Part shown: one piece after another, positions 35,848 to 46,290 of the stretch
Position numbering within the stretch: the first letter of the stretch is position 1
How the letters are laid out: every line of letters starts with the position of its first letter
Assembly: GCF_000715075.1 (NCBI RefSeq)
Contig: NC_134087.1
Coordinates: forward strand, 129,571,518-129,635,517
Origin: Nicotiana tabacum
Lineage: Eukaryota; Streptophyta; Magnoliopsida; Solanales; Solanaceae
Direction of reading: 5' to 3'
DNA: 64,000 nt
The notes under the pieces: generated by a model
The model's input: the letters and a program-made list of their open reading frames with translations, nothing else
The model's database searches: none
Told to the model about the DNA's origin: nothing
Made by a program: the position numbers and the translations under genes

Positions 35848-36217
35848 ACAACAACAACAACAACAACCCAGTATAATTTCACTAGTGGGATCTGGGGAGG
35901 GTAATATGTACACAGACCTTACCCCTACCCCGAGGGACAGAGAGGCTGTTTCCAGGAGACCCTCGGTTCAAGAAAGCTACAAGAGACGATATATTAGTAC
36001 TAATCAATAAACTCATAATAAAATAACATAAAATAAAAATAACAGCAATATAAGAAATATAGAAAGTACGAAAAAAATGGAAGATATAATAATATCCAGC
36101 AGATCAGTAGCTGACCAGTAGCATCCTAAGACTAACTCCTAACTGGCTAGTCTCACTTTAGTGCGCTGAAGAAATACTCACAACTTCCCCCTAGCTTACA
36201 ACCTTAATGCTCGACCT
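35848..36217 (-). mobile_element. 370-bp retroposon with (TTG)n tail (TS-SINE/RTE-LINE type 3' end)
   Basis: On the - strand it starts AGGTCGAGCATTAAGG and ends in about seven TTG repeats. The 3' part (35975-35848) is the familiar Solanaceae sequence that reads, on +, ccttacccctaccccgaggg and agaggctgtttccaggagac. A perfect 13-bp duplication on both sides shows target-primed insertion. The 5' part lacks a tRNA-like promoter, so it is better read as a 5'-truncated RTE-type LINE end sharing its tail with TS SINEs than as a full SINE. It inserted inside the Ulp1-like exon. Confidence 0.8.
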
Positions 36218-36230
36218 CCAGAGTATAACA
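36218..36230. repeat. 13-bp target duplication ccagagtataaca, right copy
   Basis: Perfect match to 35835-35847. Confidence 0.9.
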
Positions 36231-37150
36231 GCTTATTGAATTCTTCCAACAAGTCAGAATCAACATCGCCGCCAATAACCCCAGCAAATGGATGCTTGAT
36301 GAGAAAAATTGGAGGTCCTTCTGAAGTGCTCCCCCCAGAACTGTAAAAAGGGAGAAAGGGGGATCTTGCATGCTTTCCAGACTGCCTTGTTCTTGCTTGT
36401 AAAGTAGGGGTTGTGTCATCTTGGATAGGCTCGCCAAACTTAACAATCTGGGAGAAGTTCTCTAGAAGCTCAAAATTATCAAGTGGTACTTCCCTTTTTT
36501 CAAATCTGCAGTCATCTGAATCACCTACATTCATGTACTCGGTTGGTTCACCTTCAAAATTTAAAGCAAAAGAATAAGAAAAAATGTTGCATCAGTTCTT
36601 CAACAAAAATTGAAACAAATTGTCAAAACCTTTTTTTTCTACAGTTGTAATGTAACATATAATACTACTGAAATGTTACCGGCAATCGTCTCCTATTGGT
36701 ATAACATTTTCTTGTTGAATGGGAGATTGAATTTTTGTTGTCTCCTTCTCCTCATTTAAATGCTCTCCTGGAATATCAATATTAGCTTCCTGTTTTGGAG
36801 AGTCCACATGCATAGTTTCCTTCTCTGTTACAACAAATATACGCAACTTAATTAATTTGTAGATAATTTGTAGGAAACATTAACAAAAATGTAGATAAAT
36901 TGTAGTGAAAGTATAGTAAATTTGTAGAAATGTTGTCCTGCATTTGATATGGAAAATGTGAAATATGATGATAACATGTACTAAATCATACCTGCATTTT
37001 CTTCATCAAAAGCCCCTTCAAATTTGGAAGACAAATCAACACCTACAAGAACATTCTTCTCAATTTGAATGTCATTTAGGTATCCTGTATCTATGAAAAT
37101 CGTTGGAAATATAATATAGATTAGTTGTTAGTAATTTAGGATATATGTAG

Positions 37151-38209
37151 ATATAATGTAGATATAATATATATCTATATAATTATATAAAGTAGGGGAA
37201 TACAAATCTGATGCGGCACCTCTCAAATGGCAGGGTTTTTATTTCTCTCTTTTCTTAGGGCTTTGCCTATTTTAATAAAGAAAAATAGTTCCATATTGAA
37301 AAACAAATAGTCCCGTCTCATTGTATTCCATCGATTACCGTCGTGTCAAAAGACAAAAAATCCTAACAGTTGTTTCTCCTGAAATTCATCCCATAACAGT
37401 CGCTCACTCTCGCTCTCTTAATTACTATATATTTATCCTTTTCTTTATCCTTTGTCTTTAGTACTCTTCTTCTTTTCCAATTGCTACAGAGGAGTTGTTT
37501 CTCTCAATGCTCAAGCTAAATCACTTTGTTCTTTTGAATTTTCTTGTTTTTCCTGCTTTTCTTTTCTAACCTATTGTATATTGTCTGTATTTTGTAAACC
37601 TTGCAGTATAGTCAATCCGGAGCATTAATTGACTTAATGGTATATTTTACTCCTTCAATAGTTTGTTAATTAGTCATTTATAAAATATTCTGTAAAATTA
37701 AAGTCATTATTTGTTAGCATTCTGTAAAATTGAAGTCACAATTAGTTTCCTACCTCCAGGTAATAGGGTTTTACAGAATTGCATTGCACGAAGAGAAGTA
37801 GAGAATCAAATATCTATTTTTTTCCTTTGAATTTGTTTTCATTCTTAAGTTTATTTTTCCTATGGCCTATAGCCGCTCATTCTTGAATAGTTCTCATTCT
37901 TCTCAATTTGACATTTTGGCACTCATCACTTACAATGACCACATTTACGGGGTAATACTAGAATAAATGAACTTGATAGTAATTGTATTGTAACCCTTTT
38001 GCTAAAGGGGTTGGGTTTAAGAATAGGTAGAAATGACCAATAGTTTTGTAAGGATGAACTATAGTTAGTTGGCTTGTGATTAGTTTTCTGCATGTCATGA
38101 GGTATATAATAGTTTAATAACTTGTGTTTCTAATCTACCAATGTCTTTCAACAATGACATCATTGGCATAATTCAATTTGCTAATTGTTGGAAGAAGCCA
38201 GTATTCCAT
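37151..38209. other. Unassigned AT-rich sequence, possible Helitron-like 5' end
   Basis: No gene seen. Around 37165-37240, tctatataattatataaagt, then aggggaata, then gatgcggcacctctcaaatg, looks like the TC-starting 5' end of plant Helitrons. I found no matching CTRR end with a hairpin, so this is weak. The rest includes pyrimidine-rich leader-like DNA (37380-37560). Confidence 0.25.
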
Positions 38210-39162
38210 TCTAGGGGTGGGCATTCGAATCTGTTTATCAATAAATCGAATTGATTGTTTGTTATCGATTTATCGATATCGGTATTTCAATTTCGATTTC
38301 GAAATTTTTCTTATCGAGTTATCGATTTCGATTTCGATTTTGTCCTCTTCGATTATCAGTTTATCGATAAACCGATAAGATATTATAAAAAGACAAATAT
38401 ACCCTTATTCTATAATATCCTTTCATTTACCCTAAGTCCCTAACCCTATTATTTCCTCTACCCATTCTTCAGAGCCGCATTTACCTTTTTCTCTCTCTCC
38501 TGCGAGCTGCAAACCCAGCAGAAAAAGCGAACTCCGGCGAACTCCGACATACTCTGGCGTACTCTGGCGACTTCAATAGTACGTTTCTCCCTCTCTATCT
38601 CCGTGCTTTTGTTACAATTTCAAGCATCAGCAGATTTCACCTCCGTATCCATTTCAAGAGACCTTCTCTCTCTGTCATTGACCTCTCTTCAGGTACCCTT
38701 TTTGCTTTGATGTAGAAACGGGTATTTTTTTTTATTTGCGTATTCTTCTGTAGTCATCATATATGCTTCTTCAACTCCATGTTTGTGGGTCATCTTGGAG
38801 AGTTACCCCTTGCTGCTGCTTCCATGGCTACTTCCTTTGCCTCTGTCACTGGTGTTAGCTTGTTGGTTAGTCCTTTTCTATAAAGTGTTGGTTTCAGCTT
38901 GTTGGTTTAATGAGCTTTTACACAATCATTACAATTTCATTATGTCCATATTAGTTAGGCGTGTTTATAGCGATATACTTTCTGTGGAATCTCGCAAATT
39001 TTCTTATTGGTATAATCGATAACCGAATCGATAAATCGAAATCGAAAAAATCGAAACCTTATTGAAACGATAACGATAAGCATATGTACAAATCGATAAT
39101 CGATAAGTAATTATTGATAAGGGTCAAAATCGAATCGATAAATCGAATGCACACCCCTAGTC
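38210..39162. mobile_element. Non-autonomous hAT-like element with ATCGAT-rich inverted ends
   Basis: It starts ctaggggtgggcattcg (38211) and ends cgaatgcacacccctag (39160): terminal inverted repeats with one mismatch, of the YAGGGGTG hAT type. Flanks tattccat (38202-38209) and tattccgt (39163-39170) form an 8-bp duplication with one mismatch, the hAT size. Subterminal zones 38225-38370 and 39010-39145 are dense in atcgat, tcgataaa and tcgatttcgat in opposite orientation. The centre (38460-38700) is leader-like, with CT runs and repeated actccggcga. No transposase reading frame seen. Confidence 0.65.
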
Positions 39163-39170
39163 TATTCCGT

Positions 39171-40650
39171 ATGGAAAGAAGATAGAAGCTCATATCTTTT
39201 TATACATAAGAACTAAATAAGCTCGGCAATCAAGGAACAAGAATCGTGTTTACCTTTCGAGATCAAGCAAAAATGGAGGTTCAGCGTAGTTGGAGCTTGC
39301 AAGGTCATAAATGTCTTCTATAAAGTTGATTGTATCTTAGCAGTTTGATTCCTTCTCTTCTTTAAAGTTTATTTATAAGGACTATCTTTCAAGAATTGGT
39401 GAAGTTCATGATTCTGTGTCAAACGATTATCATTTGTTTTAACCTTTATGATTCACAAACACATTTACTGTATTTTTTTTTTACTCCGTCACTTATTTTG
39501 AGTCTATTTTAAACTTTTTTTAAATAAAATTTTTGAATATTATTGTGATAACTAGAGGATAGTGAAATAATATTTGTGTAACAAAAGAAAGAAAAGTGAC
39601 TTATGGATAATGAACACAAAGTTGAATGACTTTTACGTAACAAAAAAAAGTGACTTTAGGGTAATGAACACAAAGTTGAATGACTACCCATAAACTTTAC
39701 TCCAAATAGGTGCAATACTGTGTGTTGGGTAAATTCTTACCAAGGGAGGTAATTAAATTGATGATGCTTAAGAATTAGGTAATATAATAAAAGCTACTCA
39801 TTCATATCCATGGTTTTGTTTTACTAAAAAATATAAATGATCAATCAGCAAATAAGTTTATAACATTGTATACGGTCAAAATCGAGTTTTTCCTCGTGTG
39901 ACTGATCGGGTTTGGGACATGATGGACCGAGATTCATTATTATAATATCGAGCTATAATGTGAAGTCGGGCTGTTGAGTTCTAGCCCCAAAAACCGACCA
40001 AGGTCGGGAACAGCCGAAATCGATATAGTGATTTGGCAGCTGAATTCCACCCGATGGGAGCATTTGGTGGGATTGAACTCTGAATTAAATGGTGTAGCAT
40101 TAAAATCCTACTCATTCTAAGCATTTTTTCTAAGTTGTTTGATTTTTATTAATTCTTAATGTGTTCATAATATATTAGAAAATCGTTTCAATAACTATCT
40201 AATTAATGGTCCATTAGTTATATTTATATATTTGCAATATTTTTTTTTAAATAACATGCCTGTTTTCTTTTTCTTTTTTAAAATCGTGTTATATTCAAAT
40301 TTTGATACCTTATTTTTTGTATCATGAGTTCAACTAGAGTGAAGCACGAGCCACCAAGCCACATCTGCTCGACAAATACTAGAAGAAACTAGTAAATATT
40401 GCCACACAATAGTGTAGTTAGTATTAAAATCTTAAAATTCGTTGGGGAGTATATTTTGTATTTTTGATTTCTTAAAATTCTATTTTCAAGATACCAAGTG
40501 TGTATTGACGCACACACATATAGTTTTTTTTAAAAAAAATCGTGTACCTAGTTCAATTTTCAATTAAGTTATAGGGGCCAAATTGTTCGTGCCAAATTGA
40601 TTACCTCTCCGGTCAACAATATGTGACCAATTTGCTTTTGGCCCGTGGTG
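39171..40650. other. Unassigned sequence between hAT-like element and Tekay-2
   Basis: No gene seen. A two-copy tandem duplication of about 57 bp lies at 39578-39685 (taatgaacacaaagttgaat in both). A block at 39865-40110 (aaccgaccaaggtcgggaac and similar) looks like old repeat DNA but I cannot name it. The sequence then meets the truncated Tekay-2 5' LTR near 40650. Confidence 0.4.
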
Positions 40651-40665
40651 GAAACTTCAGAGGGG

Positions 40666-40673
40666 TATAAATA
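40666..40673 (+). promoter_or_regulatory. TATA box of Tekay-2 5' LTR
   Basis: ggggtataaatacac, identical in core to 48828-48835 of the 3' LTR. Transcription would start about 30 bp downstream. Confidence 0.6.
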
Positions 40674-41436
40674 CACGTGAATTTCAGTTATTTTACACTT
40701 TTCAAATCCCCAAAACATAAGAGGCGATTTTCCAAACAACTTTTCTTCTCCGAAACGATTGGTCAGTGATTTCTAACTTATTTTCTTCACTTCTTAACAT
40801 CTTTAACATGATTTCAACTTCAAATCAAAGATTTTCACGGGGAAATTGAGTGATGTGGGTAGAACCTAGGTTTTTCTAAAATTAGGGATTTGGACCTCAA
40901 TTTGAGGTCCGATTTCAAAACGAACCATATATTTGAATTTGTGGGGGAATGGGTAATCGGGTTTTGATCCGAACCTCGGGTTGCGACCACGTGGGCCCGG
41001 GGGTGAATTTTGACTTTTGGGTAAAACTTTGGAAAACTCATTTTCATGCATTGGGGTTGATTCATTTTGCATTTATTAATGTGATTAAGTAACTTATGAC
41101 TAGATTCGAGCGGATTGGTGGTGGAATCAAGAGGTAAAGCTATAATTGAGACTTGAGTGGTGTTCAAGGCATCGAGGTAAGTGTTTGGTTTAACCCTAGC
41201 CTGAGGGATTAGGAGTTGAGTCATATTTGCTATTTGCTTCTTGTTGAGTACGACGTATAGGCATGGTGACGAGTATCTATACGTTGGTGTCAAGCATGAC
41301 TGCGGGTCTTAACTTGATAGTTGTTGTGCTTTTTTGAATGACACCTTGTATACTTTAATTAATGATCCTCTATGATTAAGTATTTCCATTAATTGAACAG
41401 AGTACTAGCAAAGTGAGATTGGTTATAGCTGATTCT

Positions 41437-41520
41437 TCCTTGTCGGGATGACTATTTCGATATCCTTGTTCCCTTGCCGGGAAGTTATTATATTACTTAT
41501 GTTCCCTTGTCGGGATTTCT
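41437..41520. repeat. Three tccttgccggga repeats, Tekay-2 5' LTR
   Basis: Copies near 41448, 41470 and 41504, each with a foldable tccc..ggga core. They are also present at 49597-49690 in the 3' LTR and five times in Tekay-1. Confidence 0.75.
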
Positions 41521-41539
41521 TGTGATTGTGTGATGAACT

Positions 41540-41961
41540 GAAATGGGAGCGGGTGGTACGCCTACCAAAAGATTGATGAAATGGGAGCGGGTGGTACACC
41601 TACCATAAGATATAATGAAATGGGAGCGGGTGGTACGCCTACCACGAGATAGAATAAAATGGGAGCGGGTGGTACGCCTACCACAAGATTGATGAAATGA
41701 GAGCGGGTAGTACGTCTACCACAAGATATTATGAAATGGGAGCGGGTGGTACGCCTACCACAAGATATAATATGAAATGGGAGCGGGTGGTACGCCTACC
41801 ACAAGATTGATGAAATGGGAGCGGGTGGTACACCTACCACAAGATATTATGAAATGGGAGCGGATGGTACGCCTACCACAAGATATAATGAAATGGGAGC
41901 GGGTGGTACGCCTACCACGAGATATGAGAAATGGGATCGGGTTGCACGCCTGCAACAAGAG
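41540..41961. repeat. Hairpin minisatellite, Tekay-2 5' LTR (11 units)
   Basis: Head-to-tail units of 38-41 bp, gaaatgggagcggGTGGTA, loop cgcc, TACCACaagatataat. Arms gtggta and taccac pair exactly in most units. The last unit has gttgca (41941-41946), cgcc, tgcaac (41951-41956): two base pairs changed on both sides, pairing kept. By position downstream of the TATA box the array is transcribed. Confidence 0.9.
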
Positions 41962-42685
41962 GAAACTGAAAGTGAAAGTTGCCTTTATTTTCTTCATTTG
42001 TGATAGAAGTTATAGTGCTAGCTTCCTTATTATTCCCTGTTATTTCTTTTAACTGCTATCCCCGAAGCATGTTCCCCTTCCCCGGCTTTAACTGCTTATT
42101 ACTTGTTTACTCTTCCGCTATATATTATATAACTGTACAGGTTTCTCTGGAGTCTGGTCCTAGCCTCGTTACTACCTCGCAGGGGTTAGGCCAGACATTT
42201 ACCAGCACATGGGGCCGATTGTGTTGATACTACGCTCTGTGCTCTTTTGCACAGATCCAAGTTTTGGACAGCAGCAGTAGCGTGGGGCCATCCTTCAGTC
42301 CAGTGAGACACTGAGGTAGCCTTGCAAGCGTTCGTAGGCCCGGCGTCTCCTCTATCTTTTATTTCCGTCTATTATCTCATATATTCGAGACAAACAGTTT
42401 ATATTTTCTTTCAAACGGTTGTATTTAGCACTCTTAGAAGTTCATGAGTAATGTGACACTAGTTCTTGGGTAGAGGCATATGTTGATTCTCGCATTATTG
42501 TTCAGTTTTCTTTAAATTTAAGTCTTCCGCATATTTATTTAATTCTGTTGCTTTCATGCTATCGCCGATAATTGTTAAAAGAAGTAATTGTTAACGATGT
42601 AAGCAGTTAAGGATTGGCTTGCGTAGCTCTCATTAGTAGGCGCCATCATGAATTCCCGAGGGTGGGAAATCCGGGTCGTGACAGT

Positions 42686-42697
42686 TGGTATCAGAGC
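42686..42697 (+). other. Primer binding site of Tekay-2 (initiator tRNA-Met type)
   Basis: TGGTATCAGAGC, two bases after the LTR end, is the standard plant PBS complementary to the 3' end of initiator tRNA-Met. Confidence 0.9.
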
Positions 42698-42878
42698 TCT
42701 AGGTTACATAGGTCTCACAACTCACGGACAAGCTCAGTAGAGTCTCAGGGATCGGTACGGAGACGTTTGTATTTATCCCCCAAAGGCTACCGAGTTAGGA
42801 AAACTTCACTTTTGTTCTTTCTTGTCGTGCGGATTTGTTCCTCAAATGCTAATTGAACTTCTACTCTGTTCTTCGCAT

Positions 42879-44445
42879 ATGGCGAGAACACGCGCTTCCT
42901 CATCTACTGCTCAGCAACCCGAGCCCCCTATAGCAGCTTCCACTAGGGGCAAAGGGCGAGGCTAAGGCCGTGCTAGAGGCCGAGGTAGGGGCAGAGCTCA
43001 ACCCCGAGCAGCGGCACCAGTGGTGGAGCCTCGGGTTGATTTTGAGGAAGAGGTTCCAGCCCCAACAGTTCATGTGGGCCCAAATCAGGTCCCAGAGGGG
43101 TTTATCGCTACCCCAGTTCTTCAGGACGCTCTGGTTCGATTGGTGGGCCTTATGGATAGTGTCACCCGAGCAGGTTTGCTTCCTGTAGCACCAGCCACTT
43201 CTTAGGCTGGATGAGGGGCTTAGACTCCTACTATACGCACTCCGGAGTAGGTAGCTCCCCAGATTCAGGTTCCAGCGGTTCAGCCAACGGTGGCAGTTCA
43301 GCCGGGTGTAGTGGCTCAGATCGGCGATGGAGCGGCTATGCCCGCCGATGCTTTGTGGAGAATGGACAGATTCACCAAGCTCTTCACTACTACTTTCAGC
43401 GGAGCTCTTTCTGAGGATCCCCAGGATTTCCTATACAGCTGCCACGAGGTTCTCAGGAACATGGGCATTGTTGAGACCAATGGGGTCGATTTTGCTGCAT
43501 TTCGCTTATCTGGATCTGCCAAGACTTGGTGGAGGGATTATTGCTTAGCGAAACCAGCCGGATCGCCATCTTTGACATGGGAGTAGTTTTCAGTGTTGTT
43601 TCTAGAGAAGTTTCTCCCTGTGACGCAGAGAGAAGCCTAACGGAGGTAGTTTGAACGCCTTCAGCAGAGTTCCATGACGGTCACTCAGTATGAGACCAGG
43701 TTCATCGTTCTAGCTCGCCATGCTCTTGTCATACTTCCCACCGAGAGAGAGAGGGTGAGGAGGTTTATTGATGGTCTTATTCAGTCGATTCATCTTCAGA
43801 TGGCCAAGGAGGCCGGGAGTGAGATTACATTTCAGGAGGCGGCCAATGTGGCCCGCAGAGTTGAGATGGTTCTGTCATAGAGAGGTGGTCATGAGTCGGA
43901 TAAGCGGCCCCATCATTCAGGTAGATTCAGTGGTACCTCGCCTGGAGGTAGAGATTCATATGGTAGAGGCCATCCTCCTAGGCCCTTTCAGTCTGCTCTT
44001 CAGGTCTCCCATTGTACTTCAGGTGGTCGTGGTTCTCAAACGCACTATTTTGATCAGCAGCCTTACAGTGCACCATCAGCACCTATCAGTGCACCACCAC
44101 TTAAGAGTTTCCAAGGTCGTCAGCCCCAGCAACCGAGGGCTTGCTTTACTTGTGGTGACACGAGGCACATTGCTAGATATTGCCCTCGAGCTTCGAGCAG
44201 TTCTGCGCATCAGGGTTCTCGTGCTATGGTACAGGCACCAGATGTCCCACAGCCTGCCCAGTCAGCTAGAGGTGGGGGCAGAGGTGTTAGAGGTGGAGGT
44301 AGAGGTCCTAGAGGTGGAGCTCAAGCCACCAAAGGTGGAGGCCAACTAGCAACAGGCCGTCCCAGGAGGCAGTTCAGGGTGGTGGGGCCCAGCCCCGATG
44401 TTATGCACTTCCAGCCAGGCCCGAGGCTGAGTCTTCAGATACAGT
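42879..44445 (+). pseudogene. Tekay-2 gag
   Basis: The start is ATG at 42879 (MARTRASSSTAQQPEPP), followed by an Arg/Gly-rich stretch broken by TAA (about 42964). The capsid core is seen at 43290-43586 (MDRFTKLFTTTFSGALSEDP, AAFRLSGSAKTWWRDY) and 43674-43880 (RFIDGLIQSIHLQMAKEAG). A complete CX2CX4HX4C zinc knuckle, CFTCGDTRHIARYC, lies at 44142-44183. After it comes a repetitive Gly/Arg-rich stretch (44268-44340). Stops near 43203, 43211, 43585, 43638 and 43878, most replacing Gln, Arg or Trp codons. The order is that of Tekay/Del gag proteins. Confidence 0.85.
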
Positions 44446-44845
44446 CATTACAGGTACTATACTAGTTTGTGATAGAGATGTTTCAGTTCTATTTGATCCA
44501 GGGTTTACGTATTCGTACGTTTCATCTTATTTTGCCCCGTACCTAGTCATGCCTAGTGATTCATTGAGTATTCCTATTTATATGGCTACATCGGTGGGTA
44601 ATTCTATTGTGGTCGACCGAGTTCATCGTTCTTGTATTGTAGTGTTTGGGGGTCTTGAGACCCGTGTTGATTTGTTGCTTTTAGACATGGTCGACTTCGA
44701 TGTTATATTGGGAATGGATTGGTTATCCCCGTACCATGCTATCTTGGATTGTCATGCCAAGACCGTGACCTTAGCCTTACCGGGTTTGCCACTTTTAGAG
44801 TGAAGATAGACTCCTGGTCATTCTACCCAAAGTTTTATTTCGTAT
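44446..44845 (+). pseudogene. Tekay-2 aspartic protease
   Basis: The active-site block is SVLFDPGFTYSYVSSYF: the family DPGS motif here reads DPGF. It is followed by LLLDMVDFDVILGMDWLSPY (about 44670-44730), the conserved distal motif. A stop near 44803 ends the open stretch before RT. Confidence 0.8.
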
Positions 44846-46290
44846 GTGAAGGCTCGGCGTATGGTCGAGAAGGGGTGTTTAGCATATTTGGCTTATGTTC
44901 GTGACTCCAGTGCTGAGGTTCCCTATATTGATTTTGTGCCCGTGGTTCGTGAGTTTCCTGAGGTTTTCCCTTCAGACCTGTCGGGGATGCCACCCGACCG
45001 GGACATTGATTTCTGCATTGATCTAGCTCCGGGCACTCAGCCCATTTCTATTCCGCCATATCGTATGACCCTGTCGGAGTTGAAAGAGTTAAAGGAACAG
45101 TTGCAGGATTTGCTTGAGAAGGGTTTCATTAGACCCAGCGTTTCGCCTTGGGGTGCGCCGGTTTGGTTTGTAAAGAAAAAAGATGGTTCGATGAGAATGT
45201 GCATTGATTACCGGCAATTGAACAAGGTTACAATTAAGAATAAGTATCCACTACCAAGGATTGATGATTTGTTCGATTAGCTTTAGGGTTCCAAGGTATT
45301 TTCAAAGATTGACTTGAGATTTGGCTACCACCAGTTGAGAATTAGGGCATCCGATGTCCCTAAAACCGCTTTCCGCACTCGGTACGGGCATTATGAGTTC
45401 TAAGTTATGTCATTCGGGTTGACCAATTCCCCAGCAGCATTTATGGAGTTGATGAACTGAGTGTTCAGGCCTTATTTGGACTTGTTCGTGATAGTATTTA
45501 TTGATGATATCCTGATATATTCCCGCAGCCAGGAGGAGCATGAGCAACACCTCAGAGTGGTTCTTCAGACTCTGAAGGATAGTCAGTTATATGTTAAGTT
45601 CTCGAAGTGTGAGTTCTGGTTGAGTTCAGTGGCATTCCTAGGTCACGTTGTATCAGCAGAGGGTATTCAGGTTGATTCAAAGAAGATTGAGGCAGTCAAG
45701 AACTGGCCTAGACCAGCATCAGCTATAGAGATTCAGAGTTTCTTGGGATTGGCAGGCTACTATCGTCGGTTCGTGGAGAGGTTCTGATCTGTTGCAGCCC
45801 CGATGACCAGGTTAACCCAGAAGGGTGCCTAGTTCAGATGGTCGGACGTGTGTGAGGCGAGCTTTCAAAGGCTCAAGACAGCCCTGACTACGGCGCTGAT
45901 GTTAGTTTTGCCCACAGGTTCAGGGCCTTACACCGTTTATTGTGATGCATCTCGCATTGGACTTGGTGCAGTGTTGATGCAGGATGCAAGGTCATTGCCT
46001 ATGCTTCGAGGAAGTTGAAGGTTCATGCGAAGAACTATCTAGTGCATGATTTGGAGTTGGTAGTCATTGTTCACGCATTGAAGATTTGGAGGCATTACCT
46101 GTATAGTGTGGCATGTGAGGTGTTCACGGATCATAAGAGTCTTCAGTATTTGTTCAAGCAAAAGGAGTTGAATTTGAGGCAGAGGAGGTGGTTGGAGTTG
46201 TTGAAAGATTATGACATCAATATCCTATATCACCCGGGAAAGGCCAACGTGGTGGCCGATGCTTTGAGTAGAAAGTCAGCCATTATGTGC
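44846..46290 (+). pseudogene. Tekay-2 reverse transcriptase and RNase H
   Basis: [38 protein letters not shown] and [18 protein letters not shown], then TAG at 45278 and 45284 in place of two Gln codons. The active site FIDDILIYS is at 45497-45508 onward, then [16 protein letters not shown]. RNase [19 protein letters not shown]. Near 45984 one base is missing relative to Tekay-1 (gatgcaagg versus gatggcaag), shifting the frame. The following segment from 46015 is open ([30 protein letters not shown]). Stops also near 45404, 45459, 45787 and 45829. Confidence 0.85.

Larger units (their letters stand above)
34580..37090 (-). pseudogene. Ulp1/C48-type SUMO-protease-like gene of the MULE, broken
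   Basis: Multi-exon cysteine protease related to Ulp1 (deSUMOylating) peptidases. Upstream exons lie around 37090-36990 and 36830-36690. The 36534-36222 exon has SGKHARSPFLPFYSSG and LLEEFNKLLYSG. A later exon near 35700-35570 has DNQLKPWYDLGVEKVDKKE. The catalytic part reads DDFVIMPINIVKKVH (His 35181-35183, followed by TAG in place of Trp), DITERVLYVYDS (Asp 35130-35132), then after a GT-AG intron (34919-34830) KCGVYVVTFAEYVS (Cys 34823-34825). The H-D-C order is that of the family, but the residue before Cys is Lys where Asp is usual. A retroposon splits it at 35848-36217. Several stops, including near 34995 and 34960. Role in MULEs is unknown. Confidence 0.75.
30615..37150. mobile_element. 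MULE (Mutator-like element) with transposase and Ulp1-like gene
   Basis: A mudrA-like transposase on + (31071-33899) and a Ulp1-like cysteine protease gene on - (about 37090-34580) lie tail to tail with about 0.7 kb between. Plant MULEs carrying a Ulp1-like gene are known (for example the Kaonashi group), so this pairing argues for one element. I could not identify terminal inverted repeats. The left limit is the end of Tekay-1, which may have inserted into the element; the right limit is approximate. Confidence 0.65.
40651..42683 (+). repeat. Tekay-2 5' LTR, lacking its first ~0.9 kb
   Basis: It aligns with the 3' LTR from about 48808 to 50921. It begins abruptly at gtggtggaaacttc (about 40646-40660), so nearly all U3 upstream of the TATA box is absent, while R and U5 are kept. 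It ends tcgtgaca at 42683 next to the PBS. Confidence 0.85.

Noticed and set aside
36196..36534. 112-codon ORF on the - strand taken as a complete protein
   Set aside because: Its last codons run into the inserted retroposon; only the upstream part belongs to the Ulp1-like gene.
41540..41961. Regular short hairpin repeats resembling a CRISPR array
   Set aside because: Units are contiguous with no unique spacers, lie in both LTRs of a plant retrotransposon, and no cas-like gene is present.
41755..42052. ORFs on both strands across the LTR array (also 49705-50290)
   Set aside because: By-products of the minisatellite, present in both LTRs, in untranslated sequence.
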